A stretch of DNA of 48,000 bases from Puniceicoccales bacterium (GCA_031275345.1 JAISOW010000001.1:1-48000); one strand, 5' to 3'. Positions 8,627 to 18,175 are shown, counted from the stretch's first letter. Numbers and translations are program-made. The notes: generated by a model from the sequence alone, not told the origin.

Positions 8627-9103
8627 CTATTTTGCTGGCCGGCTGCGTGGTCTGCGCCGTACCGGTTTACCACCTTGCTGCCGTTGGCCGTCTTCGCCAT
8701 CCTCGTCCGGGGCGGCATCTTTTTCGGAACCATCACCATCCCCTTCACCTGCTTGCTCGTCGTCCGCCATCTGCCGCTGCACGTAGCTGCGCAGCACTTC
8801 AACCCGCACCCCGCTGGCAATTTCCACCGATAGCCGGCTCTCTTTTGCCCGCAAAATTTTTCCAAAAATTCCAGATGCGAGCAGGACACGGTCACCCGGC
8901 CTGAGGGCGGCCAGCATGCGTTGATGCGCCTTTTGCCGCCTGCGATTTGGGGCGATGAGCAAAAACCACATGCCCACAAATATGAGCCCAAAAATCAACA
9001 GTTGGTTTCCACCTCCCGCAGCCCGAGCCGCCACATCGCCCACCACCAACGGATAATCCATGCCCGCCATGGATAGGCCGGACGGAGGCGAACACAAGCC
9101 CAT
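8627..9103 (-). CDS. yajC: Preprotein translocase accessory protein YajC
   Basis: A single-pass membrane protein. The hydrophobic helix (LLIFGLIFVGMWFLLIAP) is followed by the YajC signature RRRQKAHQRMLAALRPGDRV and by a beta-rich cytoplasmic segment (LASGIFGKI, then VRVEVLRSYVQR). The C-terminal 45 residues are an unusual acidic, then basic, low-complexity tail not typical of E. coli YajC. The start is uncertain: GTG at 9112, ATG at 9103 with GGGAG close upstream, or ATG at 9070. It is 8 bases from secDF. Confidence 0.9.
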   Translation of the reverse strand: MGLCSPPSGLSMAGMDYPLVVGDVAARAAGGGNQLLIFGLIFVGMWFLLIAPNRRRQKAHQRMLAALRPGDRVLLASGIFGKILRAKESRLSVEIASGVRVEVLRSYVQRQMADDEQAGEGDGDGSEKDAAPDEDGEDGQRQQGGKPVRRRPRSRPAK

Positions 9104-9126
9104 ATCTCCCACGAAAGATAAAATTT

Positions 9127-9633
9127 CTAGATTTTTCCCTTGCTCCGCAGCGCCAGTGCCCGGTCCATTTCTCGCCGTTCCACGGCCGTGCGCAGATCCT
9201 GCCGCCTATCCCGCAATTTCTTTCCGCGGCAAATGGCCACCGTCACCTTGACCAGACCATGGGCCATGTGCATGCGGGCCGGCACAAGTGCCATGCCCTT
9301 CCGTTCCACGGCCGTGCGCAATTGCAAAATTTCTTTTCTGTGCAGTAGCAATTTTCGCGGACGCACCGGGTCGTGGTTTGCGTCGGTGCCATGGGAATAG
9401 GCATCGATGTGGGCGTGAATCAAAAATACCTCACCCGCACGGTCCAGGTGCACGTGCGCTTCGGAGATCTGGGCCAAACCGTTGCGAAAGGATTTTACCT
9501 CCGTACCCCGTAGCACCAACCCTGCATCCAGCCGGTCCAATACCTCGTAGCGGTGGCCAAGTTTGCGATTTACAACCTCAACCGAGCCGCCACCATTCCT
9601 GGTCCCATTTTCAGCCAATTTTGGGCTTGCCAT
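9127..9633 (-). CDS. smpB: tmRNA-binding protein SmpB
   Basis: SmpB of 168 residues. It has the conserved NRKLGHRYEVLDRLDAGLVL, GTEVKSFRNG and ISEAHVHL segments, then HDPVRPRKLLLHRKEI and a basic C-terminal tail (GKKLRDRRQDLR). SmpB delivers tmRNA to stalled ribosomes. The ATG at 9633 has an AAGGGTGG ribosome-binding site and lies inside the end of rpoZ, giving a 23-base overlap that suggests coupled translation. No tmRNA gene was found in the window. Confidence 0.95.
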   Translation of the reverse strand: MASPKLAENGTRNGGGSVEVVNRKLGHRYEVLDRLDAGLVLRGTEVKSFRNGLAQISEAHVHLDRAGEVFLIHAHIDAYSHGTDANHDPVRPRKLLLHRKEILQLRTAVERKGMALVPARMHMAHGLVKVTVAICRGKKLRDRRQDLRTAVERREMDRALALRSKGKI

Positions 9634-9859
9634 GCCACCCTTCGTTCCGCTCTTCGCCGTCGAGTGCATAGGTAAGCTTGCCTTCTATGATTTCCCGCAA
9701 AGCAACGTCCTCCAGCTCCAGCCGTTCCAACGACTCCACCCTGCTGTCATTGCACCGGCGCAGCTGCTTTACCCGACGGGAAACGATGTTAATGAGGATG
9801 TTGGGATTTGGAATCACCAGCAGCGCCTGTCGTAGATAGTCATCCCGCATAGTAGTCAT
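9611..9859 (-). CDS. rpoZ: RNA polymerase omega subunit
   Basis: A small protein of 82 residues with the omega-type segment NILINIVSRRVKQL and a later LEDVALREIIEGKL, matching the family's helical core. Omega assists assembly of the beta-prime subunit. Its ATG overlaps the stop of the upstream peptidase gene (ATGA), and its 3' end overlaps smpB. Sequence similarity is short, so position and length carry part of the call. Confidence 0.8.
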   Translation of the reverse strand: MTTMRDDYLRQALLVIPNPNILINIVSRRVKQLRRCNDSRVESLERLELEDVALREIIEGKLTYALDGEERNEGWHGKPKIG

Positions 9860-10950
9860 CTCTCCTGGCCATCCACCCCTTTAGAAAAATTAGGCGGAGA
9901 ATCAACGATGCATTTTGTCGGCACGCCAAAAATTTTTTCCACCGTCTGCAGCGTGCAGTCCCCCAGCTGCACGGCTCCATCGCAATCCCGCACCAGTGCC
10001 TTGCGCCGCAGCGCCGGATCCAGCAAAGCTTTTTGCCAGTGGAGCAGCTGTACCGATGCGACCCGATCCACTCCTTTTCCAGGAAAACTGGTCCATGACT
10101 TGGGAAAACCGTGGCAGTCCCATTCCACAGCAAAGCCGGCAATGTTTTTTCTATCCGCTTCCATGCGATTGGTCCACAGCGTTGGGTAGCGAAGCAGCAG
10201 GGGGGGAACCTGGCCAATGAAAATTTTTGTAACAAATGCCGTGGGCAGGGTGCGAAGGTGGTCGGCCAGCGGCAAAGTTTTTCCCTGCAAGATTGGCAGC
10301 GGATCAATGAATGCCATGTTGAGCGCATTCCAAATGCCGTGGTGATTGGGGTCGCCATAGCCCTGGAGTGCGTACCAGCGGATGAAGGCATTCCCATCGC
10401 CCAGGCGCAGGCCAAGGCCAAAATGCAGGTGGGCCTGCTCTTTAGGAATGGCGTAGCAGCCATTGCCGCTGCGCCCCATTGTTCCCACTGCTTCACCGGT
10501 TGCCATGTTCATGCCGGGAGCAATGTCCGGCCGCACGGTTGCCAGGTGGGCGTAGAGAGTTGTGGCCGGCAGGGATAGTTCGTCGTGTTCAATGAGCACG
10601 TAGATGCCGAAATCGCTATGGTCCGCCACGCGGTTCACATAGACAACCCGGCCGGCCGCCACTGAAAATATGGGGTCCACCGGCTCTCCATCCGGAGAAG
10701 TTGCAACCGGTCGGATGTCAATGCCCGCATGAAACCGTGTCCCACCCTCGCGCACAAGGCCAAAGCCGCCATTGGCCATGCCGGGCGCGGTTGGCTGCAA
10801 ATAGATTGCCGGCTCCGCCACCGCAGCATTGGGCGTTGGCAGAAAAAATTTCTCCGCACGGGCCACGGATGGCAAAGAAGCCAAGATGACGATGGGGGCA
10901 AGCAAGCTTTTTGTTAACTTTTTTTTCAGCCATGCCACGGTCGACACCAT
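9856..10950 (-). CDS. Secreted M23-family metallopeptidase
   Basis: A 364-residue protein with a signal peptide: a lysine-rich start (WLKKKLTKS), a hydrophobic stretch and an ARA cleavage site near residue 32. The M23/LytM domain shows the zinc ligands in FHAGIDI (H-x3-D) and HLHFGL (H-x-H). Enzymes of this family cut peptidoglycan cross-bridges or are scaffolding homologues of them. The ATG at 10950 was chosen because the signal peptide begins there. About 180 residues after the domain are unassigned. It lies between the thymidine-phosphorylase homologue and rpoZ. Confidence 0.85.
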   Translation of the reverse strand: MVSTVAWLKKKLTKSLLAPIVILASLPSVARAEKFFLPTPNAAVAEPAIYLQPTAPGMANGGFGLVREGGTRFHAGIDIRPVATSPDGEPVDPIFSVAAGRVVYVNRVADHSDFGIYVLIEHDELSLPATTLYAHLATVRPDIAPGMNMATGEAVGTMGRSGNGCYAIPKEQAHLHFGLGLRLGDGNAFIRWYALQGYGDPNHHGIWNALNMAFIDPLPILQGKTLPLADHLRTLPTAFVTKIFIGQVPPLLLRYPTLWTNRMEADRKNIAGFAVEWDCHGFPKSWTSFPGKGVDRVASVQLLHWQKALLDPALRRKALVRDCDGAVQLGDCTLQTVEKIFGVPTKCIVDSPPNFSKGVDGQER

Positions 10951-11050
10951 GGTGGGATACGGGCGGCAATGGCCAGATAAAAACGGCCACTTTTTCACAG
11001 CCTGGTACCTTTCCCGATCTGGACAAAAAGTGGGATTGGAAAGAAAAAAT

Positions 11051-12379
11051 TTAGGCAATGCGCTCCACGATGAGATCCCCGATGCTGGGCCGCTTGGGGG
11101 CCAGCCGATACGCGCTGCGCAGATACTCCAGGCCTGCTTCCAAATTGCGTTCATCGTTGTAGTGAATCATCATAAGCGGTTCGCCCTGCTTGACCTGTAC
11201 CCCAACTTTCATAATTTTGGAAATTCCCACGGCCGGATCCAGAGTGCCATCGGGCCGTTCGGCTAGGAGCCGTGCACCGCGGGCAATCATTCCGGCATTG
11301 ATCGTGTGGATGTAGCCCCGCTTGGGAGCCGGCAGCTTTCGAATGAATCGTGCCTTGGGCAATTTTTCCGTATCGTCCAATACGGACGTATCGCCACCTT
11401 GGGAGGCAACGATTTCCTTAAATTTGGCAAAGGCAGCTCCCGACGTCAAGCTGCGCTGGACCATCTGCTTGGCAGACAGGGTCGATCCGGCCACGCCGGC
11501 CAGGCGCACGACCTCCATGCCCATGCGCAGCACCAGCTGACGAAAGTCTTCGGAACCTTCTTCGGTCTTTAAAAATCGCACCGCCTCTTCGATTTCCACG
11601 GCTGTCCCAACCGCATCTCCCAGCGGCTGGTTGATGTCGGTTACCAACACCACACTTTTGCGGTGAAAGGCGTCGCAGGTCCTGGCAATGGAGCGGGCTA
11701 AAATTTTTGCCTGTTCCAGATCTTTGATAAAGGAACCATTGCCCCATTTCACATCCACCACAAAACTTTCCGCTCCCTCGGCCGATTTGCGAGCCAAAAT
11801 GCTGGCAACCACAAGGGGTAGACAGGGAATTGCGCCAATTTCTCGGCGCATGGCATAGAGTTTGCCGTCAACCGGGGCGATGGCAGCCTGCTTGCGGGCA
11901 TAGGCCAGGCCATGGGTGCGCAGCCGCCGGGAAAACTCTTTTAAATCTCCCTCCGCACAGAATCCGGGAATTGCTTCAAGCTTGTCCAATGTCCCCAGGA
12001 TAAAGTCCTCATCCTGGCCAATCATTGATGGCATGACCACGCCACAGGATGCGGCAATGGCCGGCAGCACGAGCGGCACCTTGTCCCCGACGCCACCTGT
12101 TGCATAGCTTGCCACCTTTGGCAGTGGCAAATCGGATAGCTCCAGAACTTCACCGGATAGCATCAACTCCTCCGCCAGCGTTGCCATTTCGGCCACCGAT
12201 AGGCCGCGAAAATAGATGGCCATCAACAACCCAGCCTGCTGGTGGGCGGGCATGGAACCGTCGAGCAGTGCATCGACGATGCCCTTCATTTCCCCCGTGC
12301 TAAATTCCCCACCGTCCCTCTTTTTCTCAATGAGAAAGGAAAACGGTGGCAATGCATCACTCCTTGTTTTTGTGCCCAT
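11051..12379 (-). CDS. Thymidine phosphorylase homologue with altered active site
   Basis: A nucleoside phosphorylase of the DeoA/PDP family over its full length of 442 residues: N-terminal helical domain, ATGGVGDK, GTLDKLEAIPGF, LPLVVASILARK and the C-terminal barrel-sandwich region. The family normally uses phosphate to cleave thymidine. Here the expected DKHSTGG reads ASYATGG, and the signature SGRGLGHTGGT reads IGQDEDFILGT, so most phosphate ligands known from E. coli are replaced. The arginine and serine of the pyrimidine site remain, while the lysine is arginine. It may have another activity or be non-catalytic. It appears to head the run leading to accA. Confidence 0.85.
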   Translation of the reverse strand: MGTKTRSDALPPFSFLIEKKRDGGEFSTGEMKGIVDALLDGSMPAHQQAGLLMAIYFRGLSVAEMATLAEELMLSGEVLELSDLPLPKVASYATGGVGDKVPLVLPAIAASCGVVMPSMIGQDEDFILGTLDKLEAIPGFCAEGDLKEFSRRLRTHGLAYARKQAAIAPVDGKLYAMRREIGAIPCLPLVVASILARKSAEGAESFVVDVKWGNGSFIKDLEQAKILARSIARTCDAFHRKSVVLVTDINQPLGDAVGTAVEIEEAVRFLKTEEGSEDFRQLVLRMGMEVVRLAGVAGSTLSAKQMVQRSLTSGAAFAKFKEIVASQGGDTSVLDDTEKLPKARFIRKLPAPKRGYIHTINAGMIARGARLLAERPDGTLDPAVGISKIMKVGVQVKQGEPLMMIHYNDERNLEAGLEYLRSAYRLAPKRPSIGDLIVERIA

Positions 12380-12395
12380 CGTAGAACTCACCGGA

Positions 12396-12411
12396 CCGCA
12401 TGGAAATGCGG
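12396..12411. repeat. Small hairpin in the leader of the thymidine-phosphorylase homologue
   Basis: CCGCAT and ATGCGG form a perfect 6-bp stem with a GGAA loop, 17 bases upstream of the chosen ATG at 12379. It might modulate translation, but it is short and could be chance. Confidence 0.25.
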
Positions 12412-12503
12412 ACCCCTCACTCCCGATCTTCACATAAAAAAAGATGAGCAGCTCGTCGAGCAAAATCTAACCAATGACAGATAAGTATTCCCATGTCAAT
12501 GCT

Positions 12504-13823
12504 TTATGTTTCTTCCACTCCGCCGAGGAAACCTACCCCGGCCCGGTCCACGCGCACGGAAACCATTTTCCCCAGCAATCGACCATGGGCAGGAAAAAAC
12601 ACTTTTTTGCCATGAAAGCTGTGGCCGATGGCAATGCGTGGGTTTTTGGGAGAAAACTGCTCGACTAAAACCGGCAATGTGCGGTTCAAAAAAAGGCGAT
12701 TGCGCCGCAGCGAAGTTTCCGCCAGCTTTTGGAGAAGAATTTGCTGCCGTTCGGCGGCCGTGCCGTGGGAAATTTGGTTTTCCATTGCCGCCGCCGGCGT
12801 GCCGGAGCGCGAACTATAGCGAAAAATGTAGGCCATGTCGAAGTCAATTTCGGAAAATAGCTGTTCCGTTTCCCTAAAATCCGCATCCTCTTCGCCGGGA
12901 AATCCAACGATCAGGTCGGTGGAAAGGGACATTTCCGGATAATCTTCCCGCAGGCGGTGCAGCAGGGACAGCGCCATCTCCTTCGTGTAGCCACGGCGCA
13001 TGGACCGCAAAATGCGGTTGGAACCGCTTTGCAAGGGGAGGTGGACGGCGTGGCAGAGTTTGGGTAAATCGCGAAAGCAGCGGAGAAGATCTTCGCGAAA
13101 CCCGCAGGGATGGGGCGATAGGAAGCGGATGCGCTCGATGCCGGCGACGGAATGAATGCGCTCCAATAGCTGCACAAATGGACTTTTCCCGCCAATTGTT
13201 GGCAGCTGGCGCAGGCCGTAGAAGTTGACAATTTGCCCCAGCAAAACCACCTCCCGCGTACCTCCTTCAGCCAGCAGCTTCACCTCGCCAACGACGTCGT
13301 CCATGGGACGGCAGGCACCCCGGCCGCGGGTTTGGGGAACGATGCAGTAGGTGCAAGCCATGGGACAGCCTGTGGAGATGGCCACCTCGGCGGACGGCCG
13401 GCCGTGGCGGCGGCGCATTTTTGGCAAAAAATTTCGCGGTTCTGCGCAGACAATTTGCCGTTCACCGGCCTCCAAACGATGCAGCACGGCGGCAATGCGA
13501 TCCAGCTGTCCCGTGCCAAGAACAAAGTCCAGGCCCGGCACCAGGGAAAATAGGACGGCACCAAGCCGCTGGGCCATGCAGCCGGCCACGCCGACGAGCA
13601 GACCGCACCGCCGCCGCTTTTGTCCAACCAGCTGCCGCAGCCGGCCAAGGGCCCGCGTTTCCGCACCTTCCCGCACGCTGCACGTGTTCACCACGACCAG
13701 GTCAGCCTCCGCCTCATCATCGACGATGCGATGCCCATCGTTCTCCAGTGCGGCGGCCATTGCCTCCGAATCCCGCCCATTCATCTGGCAGCCAAAGGTG
13801 ATGATGTGCACCCGCCTTCCCAC
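12504..13823 (-). CDS. miaB: tRNA-2-methylthio-N6-dimethylallyladenosine synthase MiaB
   Basis: A radical-SAM methylthiotransferase. The N-terminal UPF0004 domain starts RVHIITFGCQMN and includes NTCSVRE and GVAGCMAQR, which supply the three cysteines of the second cluster. The radical-SAM motif is STGCPMACTYCIVP, a C-x3-C-x2-C set. Then come LPLQSGS and LIVGFPGE, and a C-terminal TRAM-like region. MiaB modifies A37 of tRNAs reading UNN codons. The GTG at 13823 puts the usual N-terminus directly before GRRVHI; the open frame extends to 14039 but overlaps the divergent membrane-protein gene. Confidence 0.93.
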   Translation of the reverse strand: MGRRVHIITFGCQMNGRDSEAMAAALENDGHRIVDDEAEADLVVVNTCSVREGAETRALGRLRQLVGQKRRRCGLLVGVAGCMAQRLGAVLFSLVPGLDFVLGTGQLDRIAAVLHRLEAGERQIVCAEPRNFLPKMRRRHGRPSAEVAISTGCPMACTYCIVPQTRGRGACRPMDDVVGEVKLLAEGGTREVVLLGQIVNFYGLRQLPTIGGKSPFVQLLERIHSVAGIERIRFLSPHPCGFREDLLRCFRDLPKLCHAVHLPLQSGSNRILRSMRRGYTKEMALSLLHRLREDYPEMSLSTDLIVGFPGEEDADFRETEQLFSEIDFDMAYIFRYSSRSGTPAAAMENQISHGTAAERQQILLQKLAETSLRRNRLFLNRTLPVLVEQFSPKNPRIAIGHSFHGKKVFFPAHGRLLGKMVSVRVDRAGVGFLGGVEET

Positions 13824-13831
13824 GGCCGTGG

Positions 13832-14917
13832 ATGTGTCGTAAAAAATCGGTGTGGCAATGGAAATTTCCTGGCCTGTCAGGGAAAAGAATTGAAAGCGTC
13901 GACCGGATTGGCACGGTGGCGGCTGTGCTTCCGTCCTGCCTGCTATTTTTGTCGGGCCTTGCGTTTTGTCCAAAAATACCGGACGGCCGACGGTGGACGT
14001 TTTTTGCCCTACCGCTGCTATTTTGCGGTGCAGTGCCATGCCATCGGTCGGTGGCCGATCTAGTGTTTTCTGCCATTGGCCTGGTCTGGTTGCTGTGCGG
14101 CTGGACCGATCCCGTCCCCAGGGTCGGGCGGCTATTGGCTTTTTTTTTGCAGCTCATTGCCGCAATTGGCCTCCTGTACGCCCCATTTTCTCCGCCTCTG
14201 CTGTGCCTGCACACCATTGGTCTGCTCGGCATGGCCGGACTTTTTCCGTTTTGTCTCTGCGAGCACACTCCATCTATGAGCCCGGGCCGCTTGGCTCTCC
14301 GTGCCTGGTTTTCCCTATCCTTCGCCGCCCTATGGCTGCAGATTTTGCCAGCCCATGACCTAAAAATATTTTTTACCATGGTGGCGATGACCACCGTCCA
14401 TGCGGGGCTGCTGGTCCACCGCGAAGTTTACCTTTGGCGGGCGGTGGAGGCCTTGCTGCTCCAGGCGCTGGCCCTTCTTCTGGTGCTGGGCCGGCTATTG
14501 CCCAACCCTTCGCCCGTGCCACCCCTACTGGCCACGCTGGCCACCGTGGCACTGGCCCTGCTGATGGCGGGGCGGGATGCCAAGCTAACCGGCCGTGACC
14601 TACGGAGCTGGCCAGCCGGACGGGCATTTCCCCTGGCCGTTGCCTTGCTGCTTCTTGGCACCATGCCATCCGCCGTTTTGATCCTCGCCCTACTGCCACT
14701 GCTGCACCACTTTCCGTCTCTGGCTGTCGGATTTTTTGCCGTCTTTTGTACGATTGCCACCGCCACATTCCGCTGGGCTATCGAGCCCTGGCGCGGCAGA
14801 GACGGTGATGAACGGGCGGTTGGGACAAGCTCCAGCTGTCTACCCCTCATATTTTTAGGAATCATCTGCCCCATCTGGTTATTTTATTTTGCAAAATTTT
14901 TCCCGCGATGGACGTGA
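13832..14917 (+). CDS. Polytopic membrane protein, unknown function
   Basis: A very hydrophobic protein of up to 361 residues with roughly ten predicted membrane segments and few charged loops. I do not recognise it with confidence; the helix-rich plan vaguely recalls NuoN/MrpD-type subunits, but no diagnostic motif was seen. The ATG at 13832 lies only 8 bases from the chosen miaB start, so a GTG at 13916 (MAAVLPSCLLFLSGL) is a plausible true start. Its 3' end overlaps mutS by 10 bases, suggesting cotranscription. Confidence 0.6.
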   Translation: MCRKKSVWQWKFPGLSGKRIESVDRIGTVAAVLPSCLLFLSGLAFCPKIPDGRRWTFFALPLLFCGAVPCHRSVADLVFSAIGLVWLLCGWTDPVPRVGRLLAFFLQLIAAIGLLYAPFSPPLLCLHTIGLLGMAGLFPFCLCEHTPSMSPGRLALRAWFSLSFAALWLQILPAHDLKIFFTMVAMTTVHAGLLVHREVYLWRAVEALLLQALALLLVLGRLLPNPSPVPPLLATLATVALALLMAGRDAKLTGRDLRSWPAGRAFPLAVALLLLGTMPSAVLILALLPLLHHFPSLAVGFFAVFCTIATATFRWAIEPWRGRDGDERAVGTSSSCLPLIFLGIICPIWLFYFAKFFPRWT

Positions 14918-17385
14918 AGCCCGACAAAAGTTTGACGCCGATGGCAAGTCAGTACGAGCAGGTGCGGGCAGGCCTGCCCGAAGGGACGTTGCTACTTTTT
15001 CGACTGGGAGATTTTTACGAACTATTCAATGCCGATGCCAAAATTGCGGCCCAATTACTTGGCCTGACTCTTACCCAGCGCCAGGGCATGCCCATGGCCG
15101 GCATTCCCCACCACGCGGTCAATTCCTATCTGCGCCGGCTCATCGACGGCGGTTGGAAGGTGGCAATCTGTGACCAGCTGGAACCTCCCAGGCCGGGCAA
15201 GCTGGTCAAGCGGGCCCTGACCCGCATCTACACGCCCGGCACAATGATTGAAGATGGGCAGATGGAGGCGGGGGAAAGCTATTACCTGCTCGCCTTTACG
15301 GTGCGGGGAGATTTTGTCCACGCCGCGTGGCTGGAGGCTTCGACGGGCGAACTGCACATCGTGTCGTCCAAGGACCGGGAGGAAACGTTGGCAACGCTGT
15401 CCGCGCTGAACCCGCGGGAAATTCTTCTCAGCGAAGGAGAAATGGAAACCTGGTCCGACCGGCGGGAAGGTTGGCTGGAGGCATTCCAATTGCTATCCTC
15501 CCGGCGGCTCACGACGGAGTTGCCGGCATCCCATTTTGACAGAACCAATGGACTGGCCACGGTTTTGAAGACCTTGGCCGTGGCATCGTTGGATGGTTTT
15601 GGCGTTGCGGAGACTCATCCCGCACTCGGTCCCGCCGGAGCACTGCTCTACTACGCATCGCGCAATTTGGGAGGCCAGCTGCGCAATGTTTACAAAATTA
15701 GCGAAGTTCTTCCGGGCAATATCTTGGCACTGGATGCCCGCACCGTGGCAAATTTGGAAATTTTTCGCTCCGTGCGCGGCACGCGGGAAGGCAGCCTATT
15801 CCAGGCCATTGATCGGACACGGACGGCGGCGGGAGCACGGCTTTTGGGGGAATACCTGGCAAGACCGTTGCAAAATTTGGACGAAATTGTTCGGCGCCAA
15901 AGCTGCGTCGGTGAACTTGTGGCCCATCCCGCCGCGCTCAAACGGCTGCGGGAATTGCTGGGCGGGGTGCGTGATCTGCTGCGCATGCTGGGACGGCTGC
16001 AAAATCGGCTGCGGCTGCCGCGGGAGGTGGGTGGAATTTTGGCAACATTGGACCGGGTTCCCGCCATCGCCGAAACATTGCTTGCCATCGGTCCACATCT
16101 TGCCGCCCTTGCCAGCGGCTGGAATGATTTTTCCGAACTGTGCCACTATCTGCGCCGCGCATTGGCCGACAGCCTTCCCCAGGACACGCGGGAGGGAGGA
16201 TTTCTCCGCGACGGCTTCCATGGCCATCTTGACCATCTTCGCCAGCTGCTGCGTTCGGGAACGTCATGGATTGCAGAATTGGAGGCGGCGGAACAGGCCC
16301 GCACAGGAATCCGCAACCTGCGCATCCGCCGCAATGGAACATTTGGCTACTACATTGAGATCACCAAGGCGAATTTGCATGCTGTGCCGGCCCACTACGT
16401 GCGCCGCCAGTCAACGGTTGGCGGAGAGCGCTACATAACGGAGGAATTGCGGACCAAGGAACGGGAAATTTGCGAAGCCCAGGGCCATGCCCTTGCGTTG
16501 GAGCAGGAACTTTTTGAAGAAGTGGCCGGCAGGGTCATTGCCGAGGGCGGACGCATCGCAGCCGTTGCCCATGCCCTTGCGGAGATTGACCTATTTACAG
16601 GCTGGGCCCAGTTGGCATTGGAATGGAACTATGTTCGTCCGACGGTTGATGCTGGCAAGGACATTGCCATTGAAGGTGGTCGCCATCCCGTTGTGGAGCA
16701 GATGGAGGTGCACCGCGGCGGCGGCCGAGAACCTTTTGTGGCCAATGACACGCATTTGACGGCAGATGGGCGCCAGATCATTCTGCTCACCGGGCCAAAC
16801 ATGGGAGGCAAGTCCACCCACATCCGCCAGGTTGCATTGATCGTTCTTCTAGCCCAGTGCGGTTGCTGGGTCCCGGCCACGGCCGCCCACATCGGCCGGG
16901 TGGACCAAATTTTTTCCCGAATCGGTGCCGGCGATGACCTATCCCGCGGCCAGTCCACGTTTTTGGTGGAAATGTGGGAAACAGCCGCCATCCTGCACCG
17001 TGCCACGGCATCCAGCCTGGTAATTTTGGACGAGGTTGGCCGTGGCACCAGCACCTACGACGGATTGAGCATCGCGTGGGCGGTTTTGGAGCACCTCCAC
17101 GGGCAGAGGGTACGCACACTTTTCGCGACCCACTACCAGGAATTGACCAGGCTGGCCGGCGTCCTGCCGCGGGTGTACAACTGCCACGTGGCGGTGCGGG
17201 AACGGGACGATGAAATTTTATTTCTTCGCAAAATTGTCGATGGTCCAGCGGACCGTTCCTATGGCATTCATGTGGCCAAGTTGGCCGGGTTTCCGGACAC
17301 CGTGATTGCCAGAGCGCGGGCCATCCTGCAAAGCCTGGAGAAGGAAAGGTCGGCGTTGCAGGTAAATTTACGCAGCGAATCATAG
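14908..17385 (+). CDS. mutS: DNA mismatch repair protein MutS
   Basis: A full-length MutS of 825 residues. The mismatch-recognition F-x-E motif is in RLGDFYELF near residue 35. The connector and lever domains follow, then the ATPase with Walker A GPNMGGKST, the signature region RIGAGDDLSRGQSTF, Walker B LVILDEVGRGTSTYDG and ATHYQEL. It binds base mismatches and starts repair together with MutL. The C-terminus is short. The start overlaps the preceding membrane-protein gene; an internal ATG 11 codons later (MASQYEQ) is possible. Confidence 0.97.
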   Translation: MDVKPDKSLTPMASQYEQVRAGLPEGTLLLFRLGDFYELFNADAKIAAQLLGLTLTQRQGMPMAGIPHHAVNSYLRRLIDGGWKVAICDQLEPPRPGKLVKRALTRIYTPGTMIEDGQMEAGESYYLLAFTVRGDFVHAAWLEASTGELHIVSSKDREETLATLSALNPREILLSEGEMETWSDRREGWLEAFQLLSSRRLTTELPASHFDRTNGLATVLKTLAVASLDGFGVAETHPALGPAGALLYYASRNLGGQLRNVYKISEVLPGNILALDARTVANLEIFRSVRGTREGSLFQAIDRTRTAAGARLLGEYLARPLQNLDEIVRRQSCVGELVAHPAALKRLRELLGGVRDLLRMLGRLQNRLRLPREVGGILATLDRVPAIAETLLAIGPHLAALASGWNDFSELCHYLRRALADSLPQDTREGGFLRDGFHGHLDHLRQLLRSGTSWIAELEAAEQARTGIRNLRIRRNGTFGYYIEITKANLHAVPAHYVRRQSTVGGERYITEELRTKEREICEAQGHALALEQELFEEVAGRVIAEGGRIAAVAHALAEIDLFTGWAQLALEWNYVRPTVDAGKDIAIEGGRHPVVEQMEVHRGGGREPFVANDTHLTADGRQIILLTGPNMGGKSTHIRQVALIVLLAQCGCWVPATAAHIGRVDQIFSRIGAGDDLSRGQSTFLVEMWETAAILHRATASSLVILDEVGRGTSTYDGLSIAWAVLEHLHGQRVRTLFATHYQELTRLAGVLPRVYNCHVAVRERDDEILFLRKIVDGPADRSYGIHVAKLAGFPDTVIARARAILQSLEKERSALQVNLRSES

Positions 17386-17449
17386 ACGAAGTAAAATTTA
17401 GCCGTAGGAACGGCATTGCCACGACGGTTGGGATGTGTCCAATGGGAAA

Positions 17450-18175
17450 ATGGCGGAACGGGATGGCATACTTTCCCTGGCCGAGGAACGGCGCATGCTG
17501 AAACTGGTTCGGACGGGTGACCGCATCTCCCGGGAAAAAATTTTTTTGGCAAACCGTCCCCTTGTCTACCGCCTGGCCCACCGCTACAGGCATTTTGGCA
17601 TTTCCATGGACGACCTGGTCCACGAAGGATTTTTGGGGCTACTCCATGCCATTGACCGCTTTCGGCCGCAGCGAACCACCCGTCTGGCAACCTATGCCAC
17701 CTGGTGGATTCGATTTACAATTCGCCGAGCCATCGCCACCATGCGCGGTCCCATCTGTCTGCCGACGCCACTGCTTGGATCATTGCACGGTCTTGAGCAG
17801 TCGCGGCAGCAGCTTATGGCCAGTCTGGGCCGCGAACCTACGCGCCAGGAATTGGCGGCCCACATGCACTGTCCCGTCACGCGCGTACGCACATTGGAAC
17901 ACGTTTCAGGAGGAACAATTTCTCCGCCGGAGGAGTGGGCTGCCGGCCAGCCAACGCCGCTGGACCTGGCAACAAAAACTTCCCTGCACCATGCCCTGGC
18001 GGATGGCATTTGCCAACTAACGCCGCTGGAATCTCGCATTCTTCGCCTACGCTACGGCTTGGACGGAGCAGATCCTTTGCCTCTGGATGCCATTGCCCAC
18101 CGCTGCCGAGTTGGAAAGCACAGGGTTCAGCTTCTGGCCGCCGGTGCTCTAAAAAAGCTGCGGGCCGTTCTGTAG
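17450..18175 (+). CDS. Sigma-70 family RNA polymerase sigma factor
   Basis: An alternative sigma factor of about 241 residues. Region 2 is clear: FLANRPLVYRLAHRYRH, MDDLVHEGFLGLLHAIDRF and LATYATWWIRFTIRRAI. Region 3 contains GREPTRQELAAHM, and region 4 contains LTPLESRILRLRYGLDG followed by a divergent HTH. It lacks the long N-terminal region of the primary sigma factor, so it is a group 2/3 type (RpoS/RpoH/SigB-like). The segment after region 2 reads ICLPTPLLG rather than the usual IRLP-H, which may alter -10 recognition. The start is ATG 17450, or GTG at 17435. No anti-sigma gene is adjacent. Confidence 0.85.
   Translation: MAERDGILSLAEERRMLKLVRTGDRISREKIFLANRPLVYRLAHRYRHFGISMDDLVHEGFLGLLHAIDRFRPQRTTRLATYATWWIRFTIRRAIATMRGPICLPTPLLGSLHGLEQSRQQLMASLGREPTRQELAAHMHCPVTRVRTLEHVSGGTISPPEEWAAGQPTPLDLATKTSLHHALADGICQLTPLESRILRLRYGLDGADPLPLDAIAHRCRVGKHRVQLLAAGALKKLRAVL

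Noticed and set aside
13832..14917. Assignment of the polytopic membrane protein as a NADH dehydrogenase or antiporter subunit
   Set aside because: Only general hydrophobicity and helix number match; no conserved charged residues of those families could be placed.
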